Positions 1-7,883 of a stretch of DNA of 33,623 bases are shown here, piece by piece (the stretch's first letter is position 1; every line of letters begins with the position of its first letter). The translations under genes and the position numbers were made by a program. The notes beneath the pieces were generated by a model. It was not told the origin of the DNA. It did no database searches and saw nothing but the letters and a program-made list of their open reading frames with translations. The stretch comes from an uncultured Victivallales bacterium (lineage in GTDB: Bacteria > Verrucomicrobiota > Lentisphaeria > Oligosphaerales > JAFGRS01), in assembly GCA_903837355.1 (NCBI GenBank), contig CAILUI010000369.1, forward strand, positions 1-33,623, in the 5' to 3' direction.

Positions 1-13
1 GGTCACCGGCACG

Positions 14-110
14 GTGAAAGCGTGAGAGCGTGATTGCGTGAGGGTTACGGCGCGTGTGCCGGCCGTCTGCCACGAATCCACGCTTTCACGTTCTCACGCG
101 CTCACCCGTA
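14..110. repeat. Short GCGTGA-type repeats with inverted counterparts
   Basis: Positions 14-43 are built from iterated units of the form GCGTGA (GTGAAAGCGTG at 14-24, then further GCGTGA units). Positions 79-105 carry the inverse-complement words: CACGCTTTCAC at 79-89 is the exact inverse of 14-24, followed by CACGTTCTCACG and CGCTCAC. The arms are arranged as iterated units rather than one nested hairpin. No gene overlaps it convincingly. It may continue to the left of the window. Confidence 0.5.
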
Positions 111-405
111 GCGGGAACCGCGATCTTGGAACAGCCCTGCGGCCGTGGGTGCAAGGCAGTTGGGGAAGGCATCCCGCCGACCGGAGAACCGCAGACGGCG
201 CGGTGTGGGCGACGGATCGTCGTATGCGTACGTGAGCAAGTACGACAGCAAGGTCCACGTCGCCTCGTGCGCCCTGGGGATCGGGTAGTGGCGTCTGCCT
301 TCGTCCACTGGGGAAAGGCCCTACGGAGCCGCTCCGGTCCTGGGGCTCAAGGCTCGGTAGCGCCCCCGGCTTGATGGCCGGACATACCGGAATGAAACGG
401 GTGGA

Positions 406-524
406 TTGCGGGTTCAGAGTCCGCGCTTCAGCGTGTCCCCAGGCAGCCTTCCCGCCTCTGGCGGGCCCGCCTACGGCGGAAGGGCTGGACTCTGAACGAA
501 GATCGCCGCGAAGTCTCATACAAG
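406..524. repeat. Structured dispersed repeat, copy 1
   Basis: This element is bounded by an 11-bp perfect inverted repeat, GTTCAGAGTCC (412-422) and GGACTCTGAAC (487-497). Inside is a small hairpin at 422-435 and an AGCC/GGCT stem (445-448 with 483-486). The latter is extended here by about 30 nt that form two further GC hairpins (451-465 and 466-479). A 27-nt tail after the outer stem (498-524, ending CATACAAG) is shared with copy 2 at 13735-13824. The shared parts include the TTGCGG leader, both stems, the CGTGTCCCCA linker and the tail. It resembles a REP/MITE-like or structured-RNA element. It lies about 260 nt upstream of the first secreted glycosidase gene. Confidence 0.7.
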
Positions 525-553
525 CGCCCCCCCCCCGCTCGCCGGGGGTGGCA

Positions 554-575
554 CGCGGCATCCCCGTATGCCGCG
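554..575. repeat. Perfect 8-bp-stem hairpin
   Basis: CGCGGCAT (554-561) pairs with ATGCCGCG (568-575) around a 6-nt loop. No T-run follows on either side, so it is not a classical terminator. It lies within the repeat-rich intergenic region. Confidence 0.45.
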
Positions 576-627
576 GCCGGGATGCCGAGATCCCGGCTTC
601 CGGGGGCAGGCCGGACATCCCGACCTG

Positions 628-641
628 AGACTCGCGAGTCT
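628..641. repeat. 14-bp perfect palindrome AGACTCGCGAGTCT
   Basis: The sequence is self-complementary over all 14 bases. The following TTATCCAGAC resembles the tail of the structured repeat (GCGAGTCACATACAAGAC in copy 2), so this may be a decayed third fragment of that element or an operator-like site about 145 nt upstream of the first gene. Confidence 0.4.
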
Positions 642-710
642 TATCCAGACAAACCCCTACGGAGCTCACTCGCGCCCCGCCCCGCCTGGCCAGGCCGCGA
701 CAACCGCGCT

Positions 711-731
711 GCGGGGGTATGTTGTACCCGC
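711..731 (+). promoter_or_regulatory. GC hairpin enclosing a TATGTT box upstream of the first gene
   Basis: GGGTA (715-719) and TACCC (725-729) form an inverted repeat, extended outward by GC/GC pairs. The centre carries a TATGTT sequence (718-723) that could act as a -10 element for the gene at 784. I do not see a good -35 at the proper distance, so the promoter assignment is weak. Confidence 0.25.
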
Positions 732-783
732 GCTGTCTGGTGACGGCCGTTCCCATCCGGGTCAGCAGAGGAGCAGCAGGACC

Positions 784-3700
784 ATGCGAGTGTTGCGTGC
801 CTTGGTTGTCGTGTTCGCTCTGAGCTGCCTTGCGAGCCGCGCTCAGGAGGCCCCCAGCCTCAGCTATACGACCCCGCCCGCATGGGTCGCGTGGATGGAG
901 GGCGAGGACCCGGCCAGCAGCAACTGGACGCCCGGCGAGTCGCGACATAACTGGTGGCATGAGGTCGCCGGCGTAACCGGCCGCGGCCTGCTGGATCTGG
1001 CCAGTTCGGCCCTGCCGGCCGCGGGCGCCTACGTCGCCACCTATGACTTCGAACTCCCCACCGCCGGCCTCTACGAGCTGTACTGGCGCGGGCGCTACCC
1101 CGGCTACCAGGCCTGTCCCATCTACTGGTCGATCAACGACGGCGCCGAGCGCCGCCAGCCGGCGCTCGGAGCCTCGCCTGAGGCCGGTATTCTGCACAGC
1201 GTCGTGAATCTGAAGCTGGTGCTGGCCGACCTGGGCTCGTTCCAGGGCGTGCAGGGCCGAAACCGCCTGACCATCACGGTCCGCGACCTCCTTCAGGATA
1301 ACGTCGTGGTCGCACCCGGCGAGCCCGCGCGCCAGCAACCGTACCTGGTCCAAGCCATCGACTCGCTGCTGGTGGCCAAGGTGCAGTACCGCGACCCGCC
1401 GGAACGCCTGCCGGTGCTGACCGGCGATCCCGCAGCGGCGGCCGCGATCGAACTCAGAGCTGAGGTGAACCCAGCAACGACGGTATTCGCGGGAACGACG
1501 GTGGCGCCAACCGTCGGCAACTGGGCCGGCTACGACCGGCTCAGCGTGTCGCTGCGCGTCAACAGCGATAGCTCGGAACTCTACAATGGTCGCCTGCGCT
1601 GCTACTATGAAGGGTCCCTGTTCCGCGACCTGCTGCTGCAGGTGGCACCGGCCGACTTCGGTAAGTCCATTACCGTCGAGTTCGACCTGAACAAGGAGTT
1701 CGCGGAGGTCTCGCGGGCGGCCATCCACACGCTTTGGCTCTACACCTACGACGCCTGGTATGGTCGCCGTGGCACCTACCGTATCGACGTCTCCGACCTG
1801 ACCCTCTCCGCACGGAATGAGCGCGGCCGGCAACCGCTCGTGGTGCCGCCCGTCGGCCGCCCTGCTCCGGGGCTGGCCGAGACCAAGGCGCGGCAGATGG
1901 CCGAGTTCGTCTGGAACGAACCCCCACGGGCCGAGACCACCGCGGCCGCTAGCGAAGGGGCGGTCGGCGATGCCCCGGCGAGCGCCGGAGTATCGTTCAC
2001 CGCCGGGGAACTCACCGCCGTGTTCAGCCCCGTAACCGGCGGTCTGCGACGGCTGACGCTCGGTGCCGAGGCGCTGCTGGACCAGCCCGCGGCCCCTGCC
2101 CCGCTGCAGGTGACCTTCCGCGACGGCAGTGTCTGGTCCCCACGACAACCCGGGCGATGGGAAACTGACGGCACGGCGCTGGTGTTCCGCCGCGCCGATG
2201 CGCTGGCGGGCATCGAGCTGCGCGTGGACAGCGAAGCCGGCGAACTGCGCTGCCACCCGGTCGTCACCAACCACGCCGCGCAACCCATCGCCCGCGTGCG
2301 CTTCACCCTCTGGCAGGGCGCCCGCCTCGAGGGCACCCTGATGGCCTCTACACAGCGCTATGCAAGAGGCACATACGACGCTCCTAAGTCCCTCGTATCA
2401 CCGCAGTTATTCGTGCATGACTGGGTCTGCCTGTACGACGGACGCCTGAGCTTGCATGGGCGCCTGGAGGACAGGCTGCTGCTGGACAGCAAAGGCAGCT
2501 TTGGCCATCCGGCGGCCGGAAGCTTCGCACAGATCGAGAAATACCCCTGCATCCCGCCGGGACAGAGCTGGCCCGCGCCCGTGCTTGTGGTCGGCGCGGA
2601 CCGCACCGGCACCTGGTACGATGCCGCGGACCGCTACCGCCTCTGGTTCAGCTCCTGGGCCAGACGCCCACTGATCCCGGGCTGGTTCCAGGCCATCGGC
2701 GGCCTGGGCCTCGGCGGGCAGGTCTACGAGGCGGAGGCCATCGCGAGTAACCGCGCTATGCTTGAGCAGGCCCGCGACCTGGGCGGGGTAACCCTCTTCC
2801 ACACCGGTGCCTGGTTGCCGCTGCAAACCGAGGCCTGGTACCCCGTCAACTACCGGCTGGATGCGCCGCAACTCGCTCGTCTGGCGTCAGTTGTCGCTGA
2901 CCTGCGCGCCCAGGGCGGTCGCCTGAGCCTCTACTCCAACGCCCTGATGATCTCGCGCGTTACCCCGGACTACGCGGACTACGGGGAGCAACTCACCGTC
3001 CGCGCCTCAGATGGTTTTCCGGTCTACTCCGAGCACGACTTCCGGCACCACCCCATGGCGCTGCCCTGGCCAAACGCCGAGTGGGCCGAACGCTACTGCG
3101 ACGCGCTGGAACCCGTCATCGCCAAGGCGGGCCCGGATGTCCTCTACATGGACCAGCTCGGCGCGGTGCCAACCCACCTGGATTACGCGCTGGAGCGCCA
3201 CCGGCACGCTCACTACGGTGAGTGGCGACGCGTACAAACCGAGTTCTGCGAGGTCGTGGAGCGGCGTTTCCGCCCCCTGCAACCCGAGCTCGTGACCGGC
3301 ATCGAGTGCCCCAATATCGCCGCCCAGCAGGTAGCGGGCTTCGCGCTGCTGGTGCACAGCGACTACGAGATCCTGCGCTACACCTTCCCGCAGTTCGTCA
3401 ACTGCATCGGCGCCTACGCCGGTGGACTCGAGCCCGCCACGCTACGCCGCTACGCCAAAGAAGCGTTCCTCAGCGGCCAGCCGCTGCTCTTCTTCGACGC
3501 CGCCGCCGCGGGCCTCGATGCCGCCACCCGGAACACGGTCCGGGAGATGCTGCAACTCAAACGCCAGATCGATCCGCGGCTCTATGCCGGACGCTGCCAG
3601 ACGAGTCGCGGCGTCGTGCCCCAGGAAGGCGTCGAAGCTTTCGGCTTTGTCGGCGAGGGCGAGTGGCTGCTGACCTACGTCAAGACCGGCGCCGCCGACA

Positions 3701-3864
3701 CCGTGACCCTCGAGCCGGCGACCTTCGGTTGCCCGGCAGCCGCCAGCGCCCAGGTCGTCGCTGCGGACGGCAGCGCTGGCGAAGCTCTCCCCGTACGTCA
3801 GGTGGCCGGCCGGCTGGAGATCCGCCTGCCGGCGGCCGCCTTCGGCGTTCTGCGCCTGCAGTGA
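784..3864 (+). CDS. Secreted DUF6259-like glycoside hydrolase-type protein
   Basis: This is a 1026-residue exported protein. The start at 784 is chosen because an AGGA-type ribosome binding site precedes it and the encoded N-terminus is a signal peptide (basic start, hydrophobic core, likely cleavage after SRA near residue 21). Residues about 30-200 look like a carbohydrate-binding beta-sandwich (aromatic-rich, YELYWRGRYPGY). About 400-580 is another beta-rich domain. From about 610 to 930 the pattern fits a TIM-barrel of the DUF6259 type. Candidate acidic catalytic residues are D790 in VLYMDQLG and E841 in TGIEC, by position at strand ends; this is inference. A short C-terminal beta domain follows. 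The substrate is unknown. It leads a same-strand block with a restriction-modification gene 96 nt downstream and two more carbohydrate-type genes. It could instead be a non-catalytic glycan-binding protein, but the barrel motifs make hydrolase more likely. Confidence 0.75.
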   Translation: MRVLRALVVVFALSCLASRAQEAPSLSYTTPPAWVAWMEGEDPASSNWTPGESRHNWWHEVAGVTGRGLLDLASSALPAAGAYVATYDFELPTAGLYELYWRGRYPGYQACPIYWSINDGAERRQPALGASPEAGILHSVVNLKLVLADLGSFQGVQGRNRLTITVRDLLQDNVVVAPGEPARQQPYLVQAIDSLLVAKVQYRDPPERLPVLTGDPAAAAAIELRAEVNPATTVFAGTTVAPTVGNWAGYDRLSVSLRVNSDSSELYNGRLRCYYEGSLFRDLLLQVAPADFGKSITVEFDLNKEFAEVSRAAIHTLWLYTYDAWYGRRGTYRIDVSDLTLSARNERGRQPLVVPPVGRPAPGLAETKARQMAEFVWNEPPRAETTAAASEGAVGDAPASAGVSFTAGELTAVFSPVTGGLRRLTLGAEALLDQPAAPAPLQVTFRDGSVWSPRQPGRWETDGTALVFRRADALAGIELRVDSEAGELRCHPVVTNHAAQPIARVRFTLWQGARLEGTLMASTQRYARGTYDAPKSLVSPQLFVHDWVCLYDGRLSLHGRLEDRLLLDSKGSFGHPAAGSFAQIEKYPCIPPGQSWPAPVLVVGADRTGTWYDAADRYRLWFSSWARRPLIPGWFQAIGGLGLGGQVYEAEAIASNRAMLEQARDLGGVTLFHTGAWLPLQTEAWYPVNYRLDAPQLARLASVVADLRAQGGRLSLYSNALMISRVTPDYADYGEQLTVRASDGFPVYSEHDFRHHPMALPWPNAEWAERYCDALEPVIAKAGPDVLYMDQLGAVPTHLDYALERHRHAHYGEWRRVQTEFCEVVERRFRPLQPELVTGIECPNIAAQQVAGFALLVHSDYEILRYTFPQFVNCIGAYAGGLEPATLRRYAKEAFLSGQPLLFFDAAAAGLDAATRNTVREMLQLKRQIDPRLYAGRCQTSRGVVPQEGVEAFGFVGEGEWLLTYVKTGAADTVTLEPATFGCPAAASAQVVAADGSAGEALPVRQVAGRLEIRLPAAAFGVLRLQ

Positions 3865-3960
3865 GTGGGTCGCACCACAGCTCGCGGCAGTGGCAGGCGG
3901 CCTGCACTGGGCTACCGTATGGGCACGGTTGGGGTTGGCAGTTCCTGCGAGGAGTGAGCG

Positions 3961-6900
3961 ATGCCCGCAAGACAGGTCCGGGTCTACGAAGTCACGTTCT
4001 GCGCCCAGGTGAAGTCCTGGGCCGATGCCTGGTTTGCTGACCGACCGAACCTCGGGTTCAAACGCATCGAGATCGAGGAATCTTCCGCCAAGAGCCGCAA
4101 GCGCTCCGATCTGCGGGTGTATGACACCAAGGGGAACCTGCGCCTGGCGGGCGAGGTAAAGCTCCCCGGGACCCCCGAGGGCCGGAATGCGTTCGCCCAT
4201 GACCTGATGGACGATGCCTTCCGCAAGGCCGCCAACGCGGGCGCAGAGTTCTTCTTCACCTGGACCGTGAATGATTTCGTCCTTTTCGATGCCAAGGCCT
4301 GGCAGAAGTCGCTCATGGACAAGCAGGTCAAGGTTTTTAGCCTGGGCCTCGACCTTGCGGCTCCAGGGGATGTGGGCCGGCCGGACGTCGTAGCCCGCAT
4401 CCAGGCCTTCCTTGCCGGGTTCTTCACCGAGTTCGCCGCGATCCTCGCCGGCACGCGCTCGCAGTGGGCCATGCCGCTGGACGAGTTCTTCGTCCGCGCC
4501 TTTGAGAGCCATATCGACTGGCCCGTGCAGCTCGCGGTGACGCACCTGTATGATCGCGCCGCCGCCGAGCGGCCCTTCGACGGTCGCCTGCAGGAGTGGA
4601 TGGCGCGCGACCAGGGGTGGCAGGTGTTGCGGCAGGACGTACGCGAATGGCGTGCCCTGCTGGACCGTGCGGCCCGGACGCTGTGCTACGTCTTCGCCAA
4701 CCGCCTGTTATTCTACGAGTCGGTGCGGGCCAAGCATCCGGCGCTGAGGGCTCTCGCCGTACCGCGCCAAGCGTCCGACGCCACCACGCTCTACGCGCAC
4801 TTTCAGAAAGACTTCCAGGCCGCCGTGACGGCCACGGGGGACTATGAGACCATCTTCTACCCGGAGACGCGGGACACGGACTGGACCGGCGCACTCATCT
4901 TCGGTCACGCGGATGCCGCAGATGCCTGGCGCGCGGTCCTGGCGAACCTGCAGCCCTTCGACTTCCACGCCATCCGTTCCGATGTCCTCGGCGGCATCTT
5001 CAAGCGGCTGATCGCCCCGGAGGAACGGCACAAGTTCGGCCAGCACTACACCAGCGAGGACCTGGTCGACGTGGTCAACGCCTTCTGCATCCGGCGGGGG
5101 GCGGCCGCCGTGCTGGACCCGGCCTGCGGTTCGGCGAGCTTCCTCGTCCGGGCGTACCACCGCAAGGCCTGGCTGGAGCCGTCGCTACGCCACGACGAGC
5201 TGCTGCGTGGCGTGTTCGGTGCCGACATCGCGTTGTTCGCTGCACACTTGGCCACCCTGAACCTGGCGGCACGGGACATCCGGAGCGATGAGAACTACCC
5301 CTTCATCCGCCGCGGCAACTTCTTCGAGGTCGCTCGACAGGTGTATGAGAACCGGCCGTTCTGCCGGGTTCCGGCGGCCTTCCGCCAGGACGATGGTTCG
5401 CGCTTGCCGGACGAGGTCACCTTGCCTGAACTCGATGCGGTCGTCGGCAACCCGCCCTATGTGCGCCAGGAGCTGATCCCGAAGCGCGACCGGGCACGCC
5501 GGCAGGCGCCGATGACCACCAAGGAGGAGTTGGGCGATTTTGTCGCCCAGGTGTGGCCCGGTCTGGTCCTGAGCCGCCGCTCGGACCTGCATTGCTATTT
5601 CTGGCCCTGTGCCACCTGGCGACTCAAGGAGGGCGGCTGGTTCGGCTTCCTGGTCAGTTCGAGCTGGCTCGACGTCGAGTACGGCTTCCGGCTGCAGGAG
5701 TGGATTCTGCTGAACTTCCGCCTTCACGCCATCATCGAAAGCACTGCGGAGCCGTGGTTTGAGGACGCTCGTGTCAAGACGTGTGCCGTACTCCTGCAAC
5801 GTTGCTCCGACCCCGCGGAGCGTCAGGCGCAACAGGTGAAGTTCGTGCGGCTCGACAAGCCCTTGGCAGACCTCTTGGGCAGCCGCGACACCGAGGAGAC
5901 CCGGCAGCGGGCGGCGGAGAAGTTCAGAGACGCCATCCTCCGCTGCAAGTCGGACGCTACCCGCCCGGGGGTACGCATCATCGTCAAACCCCAGAGTGAG
6001 CTATGGGACGAGGGCCTGCGGGCCGGCCGACTCCTCGAGGAGCAGAGCCAGCGCAGCTTCGCCGACGGACTGCGCGAGAGCGCGGCGGAGGAGTACGGCG
6101 ACGACGGCGAGGACGAGCCGGCCGACGCCCGTCACGAGGGCGCCACCGAACTGGCCGACGGTCTTCTTCACGAGACCCTGCAAACCTATGGCCCGCGCTA
6201 CGGTGGCGGCAAGTGGGGCAAGTACCTGCGCGCCCCCGATCTCTTCTTCCAGATCGTGCGCCAGTACGGGAGCCGCTTCGTGCCCTTGGGCGAGATCGCC
6301 ACTATTCGCCGGGGCATCACCAGCGGCTGCGACGGTTTCTTCATGGCGCGCGACGTCAGCGCCGACTTCCTGAAACGCTACGATCACGACCACTGGCTGA
6401 ATGCCCCGATCATGGCGGCGTGCCGGCGCGCCGAGGTCGAGGCGGGCACACTGCGGCTGATCCATGCCGGCGACGAGACGGTCCACCCCATCGAAGCCTG
6501 CTATCTGGCGCCGGAGGTGCACAGTCCGATGGCGATCCGGCGGCCCGTGCTGCGGGCCGACGAACTGGACCGCCTCGTCCTGCTGGTCTCCGAGCCCATC
6601 GACAAGCTGAAGGGTACCTTTGTAGCCAAGTACCTGCGCTACGGCGAGCGCGCCACCTTCGCCTCGAAGAAGAGCAAGCCGGTTCCCGTAGCGCAGCGCT
6701 CGACATGCGCCGGCCGAGAACCCTGGTATGACCTGACGCGTACGCAGTGCGGGCATCTGGTCTGGCCCAAGTCCCAGCAGTACCGCCACATCGTCGTCCA
6801 CAACACCGGCGGACTCATCGTCAACTGCAACCTCTACGACGTGACGATCCTCGACACCGCGGTGCGCGCCCCGGCGCTCGTGGCCGCAGTGCTGAATTCC

Positions 6901-7071
6901 ACGCTGGTGGGCTTTTTCAAGTGCTTCTACGGGCGCTATGCCGGCACGGAAGGGAACCTGAAAACCGAGATTGTGGATGTGACGCTCCTCGACGTCCCCC
7001 GATCCCGCCCGCGCCGCCCCCGACGTGCGCGCCAGGCTGGCGGCAGCCTTCGAGCAGCTCTGCGCCCGTGA
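3961..7071 (+). CDS. Single-chain type IIG-like restriction-modification protein (N-terminal part, frameshifted)
   Basis: This encodes the nuclease and N6-adenine methyltransferase of an Eco57I-like enzyme. Residues 1-150 contain a PD-(D/E)XK-type pattern, D50 with E65-V-K67, expected of the cleavage domain. FGQ (359-361) with LDPACGS (385-391) forms the AdoMet-binding motif I region, and NPPY (497-500) is the catalytic motif IV of N6-adenine methylases. Residues about 760-1010 (IRRGITSGCDGFF onward) match a TaqI-like target recognition domain. A GAGGAG site precedes the ATG. The natural frame ends after residue 1013: an extra base in the C5 run at 6996-7000 throws it into a short arginine-rich tail ending at 7071, while the next frame continues the protein to 7840. 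Without the shift the enzyme would be about 1292 residues. It sits between secreted glycosidase genes, an unexpected location for a defence gene. Confidence 0.85.
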   Translation: MPARQVRVYEVTFCAQVKSWADAWFADRPNLGFKRIEIEESSAKSRKRSDLRVYDTKGNLRLAGEVKLPGTPEGRNAFAHDLMDDAFRKAANAGAEFFFTWTVNDFVLFDAKAWQKSLMDKQVKVFSLGLDLAAPGDVGRPDVVARIQAFLAGFFTEFAAILAGTRSQWAMPLDEFFVRAFESHIDWPVQLAVTHLYDRAAAERPFDGRLQEWMARDQGWQVLRQDVREWRALLDRAARTLCYVFANRLLFYESVRAKHPALRALAVPRQASDATTLYAHFQKDFQAAVTATGDYETIFYPETRDTDWTGALIFGHADAADAWRAVLANLQPFDFHAIRSDVLGGIFKRLIAPEERHKFGQHYTSEDLVDVVNAFCIRRGAAAVLDPACGSASFLVRAYHRKAWLEPSLRHDELLRGVFGADIALFAAHLATLNLAARDIRSDENYPFIRRGNFFEVARQVYENRPFCRVPAAFRQDDGSRLPDEVTLPELDAVVGNPPYVRQELIPKRDRARRQAPMTTKEELGDFVAQVWPGLVLSRRSDLHCYFWPCATWRLKEGGWFGFLVSSSWLDVEYGFRLQEWILLNFRLHAIIESTAEPWFEDARVKTCAVLLQRCSDPAERQAQQVKFVRLDKPLADLLGSRDTEETRQRAAEKFRDAILRCKSDATRPGVRIIVKPQSELWDEGLRAGRLLEEQSQRSFADGLRESAAEEYGDDGEDEPADARHEGATELADGLLHETLQTYGPRYGGGKWGKYLRAPDLFFQIVRQYGSRFVPLGEIATIRRGITSGCDGFFMARDVSADFLKRYDHDHWLNAPIMAACRRAEVEAGTLRLIHAGDETVHPIEACYLAPEVHSPMAIRRPVLRADELDRLVLLVSEPIDKLKGTFVAKYLRYGERATFASKKSKPVPVAQRSTCAGREPWYDLTRTQCGHLVWPKSQQYRHIVVHNTGGLIVNCNLYDVTILDTAVRAPALVAAVLNSTLVGFFKCFYGRYAGTEGNLKTEIVDVTLLDVPRSRPRRPRRARQAGGSLRAALRP
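6996..7000 (+). other. C5 run at the restriction-modification frameshift
   Basis: In the upstream frame the codons read GTC CCC CGA and run into a low-complexity Arg/Pro tail. Dropping one C gives GTC CCC GAT and restores 279 further residues of plausible protein. The five-C homopolymer is therefore the point where the frame changes. Confidence 0.8.
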
Positions 7072-7840
7072 TACCGGCGAGCTGGTCGAGGAGGAGTTCA
7101 GGGCCTGCCACTCGCCGGAGCGCGCCGCCAAGCTGGCCGCCATTCGCCTGCCACTGCCGTGGGAACTGCGCCAGTCCGACCGGCGGGCTCTGGACCTGGC
7201 GGTGTTCGAACTCCTGGGCGTCGCCGCGCCGGCCGCGCGCGAACGCCTCTGCGACGAGCTCTATCGTGAAACGGCAGCACACTTCCGCCAGATCCGGATC
7301 GTCGAGATCCAGAAACAGGAACAGCGCGGTCGCAGCGACGGTCGCGGCTTCAGAACCGACGAACTGGCGGCGGACATCTGGGACGCCTTGACCGAGGCCG
7401 ACCGGGAGCCCCTCGCTGAGTGGGTCGCCCGCCAGTCGGCGGACGCGACGTTGGTGCCTGTCCCTGAAGGCAGGCCCAGCCTGCCGGACGTTGCGGACAT
7501 GTTCAGTGCCACTACCGTCTTCTTCAGGCACGCCGGCGTCACACACGAGCTTGTTCTGGCCAGTCGCCATCACGCCGAGTTGGCCCATGCCCTGGCTTGC
7601 GAGAGCGTACGTGGCGACCTCCGCCTGCCGGAAACCGCCGCAGACGCCGCCGCGCTGCTGGCGCGCCTGCATGACCGCCTCGGCGCACTCACGGCACGAG
7701 CCGAGCAGCTAGCTCGCAGTCGTACCGGCGACGAGGACCGCATCACGGACTTGGCCGCGCTGCTGCGGCGGTGGATGACTCAAGGCAAGCCGGCACGCTC
7801 CAGCAAGCCGGCCGATTCCAGGCGCGACGCCGAGGCTTGA
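7025..7840 (+). CDS. C-terminal part of the same restriction-modification protein (other side of the frameshift)
   Basis: This frame overlaps the end of the previous one. It opens with a GTG at 7025 but reads meaningfully from 7001, directly after the C5 run. Deleting one C joins DVP to DPARAAPDVRARLAAAFEQL and continues to residue about 1292. The sequence (a helical segment with LDLAVFELLGV, then alpha-helical and charged stretches) resembles the C-terminal region that follows the recognition domain in Eco57I-like single-chain enzymes. It has no ribosome binding site of its own, so independent translation is unlikely. The break could be a sequencing or assembly error, a real inactivating mutation, or slippage at the C run. 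The sequence alone cannot decide which. Confidence 0.7.
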   Translation: MRARLAAAFEQLCARDTGELVEEEFRACHSPERAAKLAAIRLPLPWELRQSDRRALDLAVFELLGVAAPAARERLCDELYRETAAHFRQIRIVEIQKQEQRGRSDGRGFRTDELAADIWDALTEADREPLAEWVARQSADATLVPVPEGRPSLPDVADMFSATTVFFRHAGVTHELVLASRHHAELAHALACESVRGDLRLPETAADAAALLARLHDRLGALTARAEQLARSRTGDEDRITDLAALLRRWMTQGKPARSSKPADSRRDAEA

Positions 7841-7883
7841 CACCGGTCTGCTGCCGTCGTCATCAGGAGGGGTCAGAAATCGC

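Larger units (their letters stand above)
1..783. other. Gene-free intergenic region rich in inverted repeats
   Basis: I see no credible coding sequence here. Open frames on both strands lack family resemblance and a ribosome binding site, and the frame leading into the first gene only becomes protein-like at its signal peptide at 784. The stretch contains a cluster of short GCGTGA-type repeats with their inverse complements (14-110), a three-way-junction-like structured repeat (406-524) that recurs at 13735-13824, a run of ten C (527-536), an 8-bp-stem hairpin (554-575), a 14-bp perfect palindrome (628-641), and a GC-rich hairpin just before the first gene (711-731). Confidence 0.75.

Noticed and set aside
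371..628. 85-residue open frame in the repeat region
   Set aside because: It covers the structured repeat and poly-C tract and looks non-coding.
568..783. 72-residue N-terminal extension of the first gene
   Set aside because: It is low-complexity and Pro/Arg/Gly-rich; the signal peptide and ribosome binding site place the start at 784.
94..2283. 729-residue open frame on the minus strand
   Set aside because: It runs antisense to the exported glycosidase gene, has no family pattern and is explained by high GC codon use.
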